Assembly (NCBI RefSeq): GCF_035818675.1 | Contig: NZ_JAYKZZ010000007.1 | Coordinates: 1-64,000 of the forward strand | Direction: 5' to 3' | Origin: Parapedobacter flavus | Lineage (GTDB): Bacteria; Bacteroidota; Bacteroidia; Sphingobacteriales; Sphingobacteriaceae | DNA length: 64,000 nucleotides | Shown here: one piece after another, positions 1-6,971 of the stretch | Position numbering within the stretch: position 1 is the first letter of the stretch | Layout: each line of letters opens with the position of its first letter | The notes under the pieces: generated by a model | The model's input: only the letters and a program-made list of their open reading frames with translations | Told to the model about the DNA's origin: nothing | Databases searched by the model: none | Position numbers and translations under genes: made by a program

Positions 1-17
1 CCCCCCCCCCCCCCCCC
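1..17. repeat. 17-base poly-C run at the window edge
   Basis: The window begins with 17 consecutive C residues before normal mixed sequence starts. On the minus strand this is a poly-G run inside an open frame, where it would encode only glycine. It could be a genuine slippage-prone homopolymer or a contig-end artefact. Its place at base 1 makes the artefact explanation at least as likely. Confidence 0.6.
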
Positions 18-149
18 GCTTAGAACGATGTGTTCATCCATCCAGCGGTCTTCACATCGCCCCAGCCGATATCGAAATAAACGCAGCATGTCCCATTGTA
101 TGTTGCCACGATTTATCTGACGTCCTAGAAAAACCATTTTACGCTCCAT
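1..149 (-). CDS. possible partial CDS running off the left edge
   Basis: An ATG at the right end opens a frame of about 49 codons that is still open at base 1, where it runs into the poly-C tract and becomes a glycine run. The N-terminus begins MERKMVFLGRQINRG and has no signal peptide or recognised motif. It lies 28 bases downstream of the stop of the lipoprotein gene, on the same strand, so it could be the third gene of that group. There is no convincing ribosome binding site. The product is unknown and the gene may not be real. Confidence 0.25.
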   Translation of the reverse strand, partial: MERKMVFLGRQINRGNIQWDMLRLFRYRLGRCEDRWMDEHIVLSGGGGG

Positions 150-177
150 AATTACGCCCGATATGTCGCTAGCTATA

Positions 178-828
178 TTAGGAAGACATCGGTGCATCGG
201 GCTTGTCCGTATCTGCCGTGACGATGCTGGCCGTCAGCGATGCGCCCGACAGCGTGTTGCCGTCGGCATCTTTAAACTGGGTGCCGGCAGGCAGCGTAAT
301 CTGCATGGCCTGCTCCGTCGCGTTATCCAATGGGGTGCTGATCACCAACGTTTGGGCAATGGCATTGTCGGTGAGGGTGGCCGATGGGGTGTATACCGTC
401 ACGCCCGCCGGGGCGCTATTGAGGTTTAACAGGCTCACCGCATTGACGCTGGAGAACTGTTGGTCGCCAATGGTAACGGGGATGACCTGCGTGAGGTAGC
501 CATTGCCGCTCAGCTCGATGCGGAACACCACCGGGTTACCGGATGTGGGCTGGTGCTCGGGATGGACGCCAAGGCCCAGCAGGCCATCGTTGAGGCTGAA
601 TTGCTTGCGGCCATCGAGGTTGTAGATGTACTCGGCATCACGGCCTGTAATGCGTACGGTAAGATCGGAAAGTGGCGTACCCTCCGTGTCAGATACCTGG
701 AGCATGGTGGTGTATTGCAAAATTTCCGAGCTCACCAGGATGTTGACGTCCTTCAGCGGGTTTTCGCAGCTCTGCGTACCCACAAGGATACCGAGGCAGG
801 CGAGCATATAATAGGTGATTTTCTTCAT
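178..828 (-). CDS. hypothetical lipoprotein
   Basis: A 216-residue protein with a bacterial lipoprotein signal: a Lys-Lys N-terminus, a hydrophobic stretch, then a lipobox ending GTQSC with Cys21 as the probable lipidated residue. The mature part is rich in Thr, Ser, Asp and Leu and reads like extracellular beta-sandwich segments, but no named domain was recognised. It follows the outer-membrane protein gene on the same strand with a 20-bp gap, so the two are probably co-transcribed and may act together at the cell surface. No function can be assigned. Confidence 0.7.
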   Translation of the reverse strand: MKKITYYMLACLGILVGTQSCENPLKDVNILVSSEILQYTTMLQVSDTEGTPLSDLTVRITGRDAEYIYNLDGRKQFSLNDGLLGLGVHPEHQPTSGNPVVFRIELSGNGYLTQVIPVTIGDQQFSSVNAVSLLNLNSAPAGVTVYTPSATLTDNAIAQTLVISTPLDNATEQAMQITLPAGTQFKDADGNTLSGASLTASIVTADTDKPDAPMSS

Positions 829-848
829 GGGTTGTGTTTTCAGGAGGT

Positions 849-1556
849 TTACCGAATATGTAGTCTGTAATTGACGCCCAATTGTACCTGCGGCAGTACG
901 CGGTAGCTTTTAATGTTGCGCTCGATGATGGGGGCGTTGGCTTCATTGTCCTCCAGCAACTTGGTGCCTTTCACTCTCACGCTGGGGCTCGATAGGTAGT
1001 AGGCGCCCAGGCCTACGTTGAAGCCGAACCGGCTGTCGATGCGCACATCCGTGAGGCCGATGCCGAAATAAGGTGATACCGACTGTTTCCAGTTGACCGT
1101 GGTTTTCACCGAACCCACCATGTCTTGGTCGACGAGGATGTCGCCGTAATAGTACGGCTCGCTGAGCCGCGTGTCGATGCCGCCCTCGGCCCGTAGGAGG
1201 TAGGACGCGCCGACATTAACCACGAAATGGCGGAGGAAATGGTCGGTTTGGTAAAAGGGCGTCCAACCGAATAGGGCATGGACGTTGTGGAGCCGGGCAC
1301 GCACCTTCGACTGGGTTTCGTAGTCCCCATAGGTGCCCACGATCTTGGTGCCGAACGGCATGAAGCTTACGCCGGCCTGCACGCCGAACTGGTTGCCCAA
1401 TGGGTGGTAATACTCCACGCCCACGCCGGTGGTGCCCACCAAAACGCCGAACGATCGGGAAACAGGATTGGTGTATCCTGCGAGGTTGGTGGCTTGCCCA
1501 TGGGCAAGCAACACACCGAGTAAGCCTACGGCAAAACAGATTGCTTGTTTTCTCAT
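849..1556 (-). CDS. outer membrane beta-barrel protein, hypothetical
   Basis: A 235-residue protein with a cleavable signal peptide ending near LLAHGQA. The rest alternates polar and hydrophobic residues with many Gly, Tyr and aromatic girdle residues, for example VGVEYYHPLGNQFGVQAG and a C-terminal QLGVNYRLHIR. This is the pattern of a small eight-stranded-type outer-membrane barrel, and the final strand ends in an alternating aromatic/basic segment. It is probably the first gene of a pair with the downstream lipoprotein. No substrate can be inferred. Confidence 0.7.
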   Translation of the reverse strand: MRKQAICFAVGLLGVLLAHGQATNLAGYTNPVSRSFGVLVGTTGVGVEYYHPLGNQFGVQAGVSFMPFGTKIVGTYGDYETQSKVRARLHNVHALFGWTPFYQTDHFLRHFVVNVGASYLLRAEGGIDTRLSEPYYYGDILVDQDMVGSVKTTVNWKQSVSPYFGIGLTDVRIDSRFGFNVGLGAYYLSSPSVRVKGTKLLEDNEANAPIIERNIKSYRVLPQVQLGVNYRLHIR

Positions 1557-1886
1557 AATTAAGCACTAAGTTGCCGGGGCCGAGCGATGGCGGAACAGCA
1601 TGCACAGCACAATGCGTAGCACACGGCAATACTAATAATCGAATTGTTGTTTAAGGTTGGTTGAACTGTTCGGATTGGTAGATGCCTAATGGGTTCAAGC
1701 CACGAACGGCCTATTTCCTGATGGCGTTCGTATCTTTTACAATAGTTTAAGTGATTACATTCGCTATTTCTTTTTCCTCGAAACCGTTCGGTATCCCACC
1801 GTGTCGTTTCGGAAGGCAATTATTAAGTATTTTCGTAAGAAAAAAGAAATTTTCGAATAAAAACGAATAAAATGGTTGAAAAAAAA
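1557..1886. other. intergenic region, no gene seen
   Basis: About 330 bases lie between the barrel-protein start and the end of the topoisomerase gene. It is AT-rich towards the right end (runs of A around 1840-1880) and should hold the promoter of the barrel/lipoprotein pair. I see no convincing TAnnTTTG box, hairpin or conserved small ORF. The one minus-strand frame has no coding character. Confidence 0.5.
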
Positions 1887-4800
1887 TCAGAATAACCCCA
1901 TCTGGCCTTTGTCGTCTACCCGGATGTCGTCGGGGTTGGTGATTTCCAAATCCACTTTCGGTCGGGGCTTTGCCTCGGGTTGTTTTTCCTCGGTCTCGGC
2001 GGGTTTGCCTCCGGTCTCGGGAGCTTTGCCTCCGGTTTCGGGTAGTTCTGCCTTAGCCGCCGGCTTTTCCTCCGGCTTTGCTTCGGGTTGTTTTACCTCG
2101 GTCTCGGCGGGTTTGCCTCCGGTCTCGGTAGCTTTGCCTCCGGTTTCGGGAACTTCTGCCTTAGCCGCCGGCTTTTCCTCCGGCTTTGCTTCGGGTTGTT
2201 TTTCCTCGGTCTCGGCGGGTTTGCCTCCGGTCTCGGGAGCTTTGCCTCCGGTTTCGGGTAGTTCTGCCTTAGCCGCCGGCTTTTCCTCCGGCTTTGCTTC
2301 GGGTTGTTTGTCCTCGGTCTCGGCGGGTTTGCCTCCGGTCTCGGTAGCTTTGCCTCCGGTTTCGGGAACTTCTGCCTTAACCGCCGGCTTTTCCTCCGGC
2401 TTTGCTTCGGGTTGTTTTCCCTCGGTCTCGGTAGCTTTGCCTCCGGTTTCGGCGGATTTGCCTCCGGTTTCGGGTACTTCCGATGCCTCCGCTTCGGCGG
2501 TGAGCAGCGTCACTTTCGCTACTTCATGGGAGGTAAGCCGGTTGCCCTGCGCTTTCATGCCTTTTACGTCGACAATGTCAACCAGGTTCTGCTCTACACT
2601 TTCGGCCGTGCGCGATTTTCCCTTGCGGATATCTACTTGCACGATGGGCGCTGCGGCATTGGTAATGAGGATCAATTTGGAGCCCGGCTCGTCGTTGATG
2701 ATCAACGTGCGCTTGCCGATGGGCAGGTCGTCAAACATGAAGCGCTTTACGTAGTATATGCCCGACTTGCCATCGCGGTGCACCACGCTGTATACCCGTT
2801 GGGGGTGGTACTGCTCGATGCGGAGCATCTTGTCTTCAAAGTGGTTATTGAGGTCGAAGCTGGTCAGCTCGTAACTGCCGTCGGCCATCACCGTGAGGAT
2901 CTTGTCGTCGCCGTCGAATTCCCCGAGGTACTGGCCGCGCCCGTCGGCATTGAGCCGCTTGAGTACATCATCGAACCACACTTTGCGCCCAGCTAAGGTG
3001 GATACGCCCTTGCTTTTCAACGTGATTTTTTTGAGGGGATATTTGGTCACGATATTGCCCTGCGAACTCCGGCCCTTGATGGCCACCTCGGCAAAATCGA
3101 TGTCGAATTGCAGTTTGCGGAGTTTCGACTGGGCCTTGAGCTGTATACCCACTACTTCAGCTTCGCCATTGGGGTTAGCCGTAAAATACTGTATGCGCGA
3201 TCCTTTCTCGCCTTTGGTGAGGTCGTATTCCTTATCGCGCGTAACGCCCATCACCGAAAAGCGTTTTACATAAGAGGTGCCTGTTTTGCCATCGCGGTAA
3301 ATGAGGTTGTACACCGTGCGGTCGTCGCCCTTTTTGAACACGGCCACGTGGATGACATCTTTGCCCACAAACACCTTGTCTTGCACTTTGGTCACCAGGA
3401 ATTTGCCGTCGCTGCGGAAGACGATGACGTCGTCGAGGTCGGAGCAGTCGCCCACATATTCATCCTTGCGCAGGCCGGTGCCCACAAATCCATCCACCCG
3501 GTTTACGTACAGCTTTACGTTGGCCAGGGCCACCTGTGCGGCTTCGACCCGGTCGAACGCCCGCAGCTCGGTTTTCCGTTCGCGCCCTTTGCTGTATTGT
3601 TTTTTGAGGCGCTCGAACCACGCGATGGCATAGTCCGTGAGGTGCCGGAGGTGGTGGCGTACCTTTTTGATTTCTTCGTCTAGCGCGGCCATCTGCTCAT
3701 CAGCCTTTTTTACGTCAAAGCGGGTGATGCTGCTCATGGGCTTATCGATCAGCTTGCGGTAGTCCTCGGGCAGTATTTCGCGGTAAAACTGGTCGAAAAA
3801 TGGGGTGAACAGGTTGGTGAGCACCTGCACCACCGTGTCAAAGTCGCCCGAATTTTCGTAGTCGGTGTGCTTGTACATCCCTTCCTGGATGAAAATCTTG
3901 AGCAGGCTGCTGAAGAATATTTTCTCCTGCAGCTCTTTGAGGCGGATTTCGAGTTCCTGCTTGAGGAGGGCTTTTGTCTGTTTCGTATTGGCGATGAGGA
4001 TGTCGTTCACGCTCATGAAGTACGGCTTATCGCCCTTGATCACACACGTGTTGGGCGATATGGATACTTCGCAGGAAGTGAACGCATATAGGGCATCGAT
4101 GGTCATATCGGGCGAGATGCCCGGTGCGAGGTGCACCATCACTTCCACATGCTGCGCCGTGTTATCCTCGATTTTCTTGATTTTGATTTTGCCTTTATCG
4201 TTGGCGGTAACGATGCTGTCGATGAGCCCGCCGGTGGTGGTTCCGTAGGGGATCTCGGTGATGGCGAGTGTTTTTTTGTCGCGCTCTTCGATTTTGGCGC
4301 GCACGCGGATTTTGCCACCACGCTGGCCTTCGTTGTAGGCCGAGCAATCGGCATGGCCGCCGGTGGGGAAGTCGGGCAGCAGGTTGGGCCGACCGCCTTG
4401 CAGTACCTCGATGGAGCCATCGATGAGCTCGATGAAGTTGTGGGGCATGATCTTGGTGGCCAGTCCCACGGCAATCCCTTCGGCCCCTTGGGCCAGCAGG
4501 AGCGGGAACTTAACGGGCAGGGTAACCGGTTCGCGGTTACGGCCGTCGTAGCTGAGTTGCCACTCGGTGGTATCGGGATTGAACACCACATCGTTGGCGA
4601 ATTTGGAGAGCCGCCCCTCAATGTACCGCGGTGCGGCGGCCGAGTCGCCCGTGATGGGGTCGCCCCAGTTGCCCTGGCGGTCGATGAGCAGGTCTTTCTG
4701 CCCGATCTGCACCATGGCATCGCCGATGGATGCATCACCGTGCGGGTGGTACTTCATGGTGTTACCGATCACGTTGGCGGCTTTGTTGAACCGGCCATCG

Positions 4801-5015
4801 TCCATCTCCTTCAACGAATGCAGGATGCGCCGCTGTACGGGCTTGAAGCCGTCATTGATGTGGGGCACAGCCCGGTCGAGGATGACATAGGAGGCGTAGT
4901 CCAGGAACCAGTTTTCGTAAAGCCCCGATAGGGGGATGGTTTGGCTGCCGCCGAGTTGATCTGTCGTATCATTGTCCCCGCTATCGCCGGGTACGGGGTT
5001 CGTTTCGTCGCTCAT
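1887..5015 (-). CDS. parC: type IIA topoisomerase A subunit (ParC/GyrA-like) with repeat tail
   Basis: A 1042-residue breakage-reunion subunit of a type IIA topoisomerase, most like ParC of topoisomerase IV in Bacteroidota. The N-terminal catalytic core is clear: NDGFKPVQRRILHSL, a YHPHGDASIGDAM helix-turn-helix segment, and the active-site tyrosine in AAPRYIEGRLS (about residue 130). A coiled-coil tower follows around residues 400-480, then a beta-pinwheel-like C-terminal domain (about 490-860). Beyond the pinwheel lies an unusual acidic/basic Pro-Glu-Lys tail of five 36-residue repeats, then a short conserved-looking end DDKGQMGLF. The family usually ends soon after the pinwheel, so this tail is an addition. 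The partner ParE is not in the window. Confidence 0.92.
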   Translation of the reverse strand: MSDETNPVPGDSGDNDTTDQLGGSQTIPLSGLYENWFLDYASYVILDRAVPHINDGFKPVQRRILHSLKEMDDGRFNKAANVIGNTMKYHPHGDASIGDAMVQIGQKDLLIDRQGNWGDPITGDSAAAPRYIEGRLSKFANDVVFNPDTTEWQLSYDGRNREPVTLPVKFPLLLAQGAEGIAVGLATKIMPHNFIELIDGSIEVLQGGRPNLLPDFPTGGHADCSAYNEGQRGGKIRVRAKIEERDKKTLAITEIPYGTTTGGLIDSIVTANDKGKIKIKKIEDNTAQHVEVMVHLAPGISPDMTIDALYAFTSCEVSISPNTCVIKGDKPYFMSVNDILIANTKQTKALLKQELEIRLKELQEKIFFSSLLKIFIQEGMYKHTDYENSGDFDTVVQVLTNLFTPFFDQFYREILPEDYRKLIDKPMSSITRFDVKKADEQMAALDEEIKKVRHHLRHLTDYAIAWFERLKKQYSKGRERKTELRAFDRVEAAQVALANVKLYVNRVDGFVGTGLRKDEYVGDCSDLDDVIVFRSDGKFLVTKVQDKVFVGKDVIHVAVFKKGDDRTVYNLIYRDGKTGTSYVKRFSVMGVTRDKEYDLTKGEKGSRIQYFTANPNGEAEVVGIQLKAQSKLRKLQFDIDFAEVAIKGRSSQGNIVTKYPLKKITLKSKGVSTLAGRKVWFDDVLKRLNADGRGQYLGEFDGDDKILTVMADGSYELTSFDLNNHFEDKMLRIEQYHPQRVYSVVHRDGKSGIYYVKRFMFDDLPIGKRTLIINDEPGSKLILITNAAAPIVQVDIRKGKSRTAESVEQNLVDIVDVKGMKAQGNRLTSHEVAKVTLLTAEAEASEVPETGGKSAETGGKATETEGKQPEAKPEEKPAVKAEVPETGGKATETGGKPAETEDKQPEAKPEEKPAAKAELPETGGKAPETGGKPAETEEKQPEAKPEEKPAAKAEVPETGGKATETGGKPAETEVKQPEAKPEEKPAAKAELPETGGKAPETGGKPAETEEKQPEAKPRPKVDLEITNPDDIRVDDKGQMGLF
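1970..2475 (-). repeat. 108-bp tandem coding repeat in the topoisomerase tail
   Basis: Five in-register copies of a 108-bp unit, marked by the word GCTTCGGGTTGTTTT (or a one-base variant) at about 1972, 2080, 2188, 2296 and 2404. Each unit encodes 36 residues of the type PETGGKA-ETGGKPAETE-KQPEAKPEEKPAAKAE. Copies alternate between a VPETGGKATE form and an LPETGGKAPE form, which gives a second-order period of 216 bp. The copies are nearly identical, so the array is probably recent and prone to slippage. Confidence 0.9.
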
Positions 5016-5240
5016 GAAATCGTGTCGCTGTTATCTCCGTTAATCGCGACCCAAACTTAGTCAAAGTTGGTTTTTTTCGCAAGTCTCATTTTTTAACGGG
5101 TGCAAGACAGATTACCTTCGGTGGGCACTTCGTGGTTTTCCGTTGCTTGTTTGTTTTTTTACTAAAAATATTATCTAAATATCGATCGAATTACTTATAT
5201 TTGAAAATCAATTCTGTGTAATAAATTAATTATCAACCCC

Positions 5241-5299
5241 GCGCAAATATTGTTTGTTTCAATATTAGCATTATATTTGCGCTTAACTTATATGTTAAG
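5241..5299 (+). promoter_or_regulatory. nested inverted repeats before the toxin gene
   Basis: Two perfect inverted repeats lie just upstream of the toxin-antitoxin-chaperone genes. GCGCAAATAT (5241-5250) pairs with ATATTTGCGC (5273-5282). CTTAAC (5282-5287) pairs with GTTAAG (5294-5299) and abuts the proposed TTG start. Their place fits an operator for autoregulation by the HTH antitoxin, which is usual in toxin-antitoxin loci. Binding is inferred only. Confidence 0.5.
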
Positions 5300-5797
5300 T
5301 TGTTTGTCCGGTTAGTCAGATTAAGAAGGTTATCCTTTAGGAAAGTCTACTATTATACGGCGCATATAGAAGGTGCTGATCATATCGAGTTTCAGGATTT
5401 TCTGATTCGTATGGGCGATAATGTCGAGTATAGCGAACAACTCGGTAAGATATTACAATATATCAAAGAAATAGGAGATAAGTATGGTGCACGTAAGGAG
5501 CATTTTAAACATGAGCGGAGTGCAGATGCGCTACCGCCACCATACTACATTCAACCAGGCAAACCAAATAGATATGGTTTACGTTTATATTGTATAAGGC
5601 TTAGCAATGGAATCGTCGTCCTGTTGAACGGCGATTTGAAGACGGAGAATAACCCAGAAGGCTGCCCCAATTGCCGCCGGCATTTCCGTTTTGCCAATGC
5701 GCTGGCTCGCAAACTTGATGAAGCAATCCGTACTAAGGATATTATTTTAAATGGAAAAGAACTCGGAATGGGAGACGATTTCGACGTGGAATTGTAA
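5300..5797 (+). CDS. putative toxin of a toxin-antitoxin-chaperone module
   Basis: A protein of up to 165 residues with no signal peptide. Its middle part, GLRLYCIRLSNGIVVLLNG then DLKTENNPEGCPN, resembles the core of HigB/RelE-like ribosome-dependent RNases, where a strand carrying R-x-Y/F is followed by a buried 'vvll-G-g-KT' strand. The C-terminal helix ALARKLDEAIRTKDI also fits the fold. The only start upstream of the conserved part is TTG at 5300; a later ATG at 5435 would cut off the N-terminal strands. It precedes an HTH protein by 24 bp and a SecB-like protein, which is the order of HigB-HigA-SecB tripartite systems. The family assignment comes from pattern and context. Confidence 0.6.
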   Translation: MFVRLVRLRRLSFRKVYYYTAHIEGADHIEFQDFLIRMGDNVEYSEQLGKILQYIKEIGDKYGARKEHFKHERSADALPPPYYIQPGKPNRYGLRLYCIRLSNGIVVLLNGDLKTENNPEGCPNCRRHFRFANALARKLDEAIRTKDIILNGKELGMGDDFDVEL

Positions 5798-5821
5798 AAA
5801 CAACAAAGACCAACGGAATAA

Positions 5822-6301
5822 ATGAAACGACCAGAAGTAATAAACGATTTACCCCTGTTTGACGAAATTCTTGCCAATACCAGTCAGGAATCCAAGCTTT
5901 ATGTAACCCGCTCGCTCGCTATTGCCAATCAGATTATTACGGTTTTGGAGGAGAAAGGCATGAAGCAAAAAGACCTTGCTTTATTACTTGGAAAGAAGGA
6001 GGCAGAAGTGAGCCGTTGGTTAGCAGGATTTCATAATTTTACCATCAAGTCTATAACAAAGATTGAATCTGCCCTGGGCCAACAACTTATTTTCACCGAA
6101 TCAGAAATCCGAGCAGGACGGACATCACCGGCTGCGATAGCCTTGCATTCCGGCGTGGGTGCGCAGGAAGTCGATATCCAAACATTAATCAGGAACAAAT
6201 ACCATACAACAGAAGGCTTCTGGGTGTTCCATCCTGTAAAAAAGGAGGAAGATGAAATCACTTATAGCCAGCCTCAACACAAACGCAAAATAGTAGCCTA
6301 A
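5822..6301 (+). CDS. XRE-family HTH antitoxin (HigA-like)
   Basis: A 159-residue protein with a central Cro/C1-type helix-turn-helix: GMKQKDLALLLGKKEAEVSRWLAG at about residues 45-70, with Ser-Arg-Trp-Leu in the recognition helix. It would bind and neutralise the upstream toxin and repress the shared promoter. It is longer than minimal HigA proteins; the extra 65 residues after the HTH (including HSGVGAQEVDIQTLIRNKY) may be the chaperone-addiction region described for tripartite systems, which is an inference. Its stop overlaps the next start as TAATG, so translation of the last two genes is probably coupled. Confidence 0.75.
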   Translation: MKRPEVINDLPLFDEILANTSQESKLYVTRSLAIANQIITVLEEKGMKQKDLALLLGKKEAEVSRWLAGFHNFTIKSITKIESALGQQLIFTESEIRAGRTSPAAIALHSGVGAQEVDIQTLIRNKYHTTEGFWVFHPVKKEEDEITYSQPQHKRKIVA

Positions 6302-6786
6302 TGATAGCCAAGCGATCACCGTTAGATTTAGCCGAGTTTGCTTTGCTTAGCCAGCAGTACAAGTTTACGCCACTTGATGATGGAGTAAATGTAATGGCTT
6401 TGATGGACGGATACGAAATTGATATCGATTTTTCCATCAGTACCCGTGACGATATCCAATTCCAATTGTATGTATCTATTGGCATTAATAAAAAAGGCGT
6501 ATTGCCCGGATATACCATTTCGTTAGAAGGTGTGGGATTCTTTGATTTCGCAAACGCCGGCGACATTTCAAAGAAGGAAAAGGGAGAATTTTTGCAATTT
6601 TCCGGCATCAGCATCTGTATCAACCAATTGCGCGGCATTATTATTTCACTTACATCCAACGGGCCATTAGGCAAGTACCTCCTGCCTTCTATTGATGTAA
6701 ATGATTTGCTGGCCGAAAAGCTGAAGACAATATCGAAAGGTGGCGCGAAATCACCCAATGCGTCGAAGACATCCCCAAAAAAATAA
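6301..6786 (+). CDS. SecB-like chaperone of the toxin-antitoxin module
   Basis: A 161-residue protein with SecB-like organisation: an N-terminal strand region, a central PGYTISLEGVGFFDFAN segment that matches the SecB 'e-x-x-G-i-F' strand, and then QLRGIIISLTSNGPLGKYLLPSIDVNDLL, which follows the SecB order 'ILFPYARE-I...g-Fp-LPpinF-aLf'. Residues 1-145 cover the fold; the last 15 are a basic Lys/Ser tail. In known tripartite systems such a chaperone protects the antitoxin from proteolysis. The strongest support is its 1-nt overlap with the antitoxin gene. It could be misassigned if the strand pattern is coincidental. Confidence 0.6.
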   Translation: MIAKRSPLDLAEFALLSQQYKFTPLDDGVNVMALMDGYEIDIDFSISTRDDIQFQLYVSIGINKKGVLPGYTISLEGVGFFDFANAGDISKKEKGEFLQFSGISICINQLRGIIISLTSNGPLGKYLLPSIDVNDLLAEKLKTISKGGAKSPNASKTSPKK

Positions 6787-6895
6787 TGGTACCGGATCCA
6801 TATTCGAGAAGACATCTTGAACCAATCTCGTCGAACTTCCGACCGATAAAATAACTCACCCAAATATTCGTGTCAAGGATGATTCTTGTCGACAT
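6787..6895 (-). pseudogene. truncated PIN-domain toxin (N-terminal fragment)
   Basis: The minus-strand frame from the ATG at 6893-6895 begins MSTRIILDTNIWVSYFIGRK, a textbook PIN-domain start: the first acidic catalytic residue is the Asp of LDTN, followed by the hydrophobic helix. After about 24 residues the similarity stops, and the frame runs backwards through the 3' end of the SecB-like gene. The rest of the PIN domain with its other catalytic acids is missing. It is best read as the stump of a VapC-type toxin cut by arrival of the toxin-antitoxin-chaperone module. Confidence 0.7.
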
Positions 6896-6971
6896 CTTGA
6901 TACCGTTCTTTCCTCACAGCCGTACTTTCCGCTACAATTTCCGAGAAAGCTATCTTGTTCTTTTTAACTAT
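6873..6971 (-). pseudogene. antitoxin C-terminal remnant overlapping the PIN stump
   Basis: A minus-strand frame of about 32 codons reads KKNKIAFSEIVAESTAVRKE and ends at a TGA inside the PIN fragment, overlapping the PIN start by 23 nt. Such overlap is typical of antitoxin-toxin gene pairs. There is no start codon, because the frame is cut where the upstream MMPL gene ends. It is most simply the tail of the antitoxin that once accompanied the PIN toxin. Its shortness limits certainty. Confidence 0.45.

Noticed and set aside
1876..2754. Repetitive Pro/Ser/Ala-rich frame opposite the topoisomerase tail
   Set aside because: The repeats are the complement of the 108-bp coding array. The ParC-like frame explains them and continues into conserved domains.
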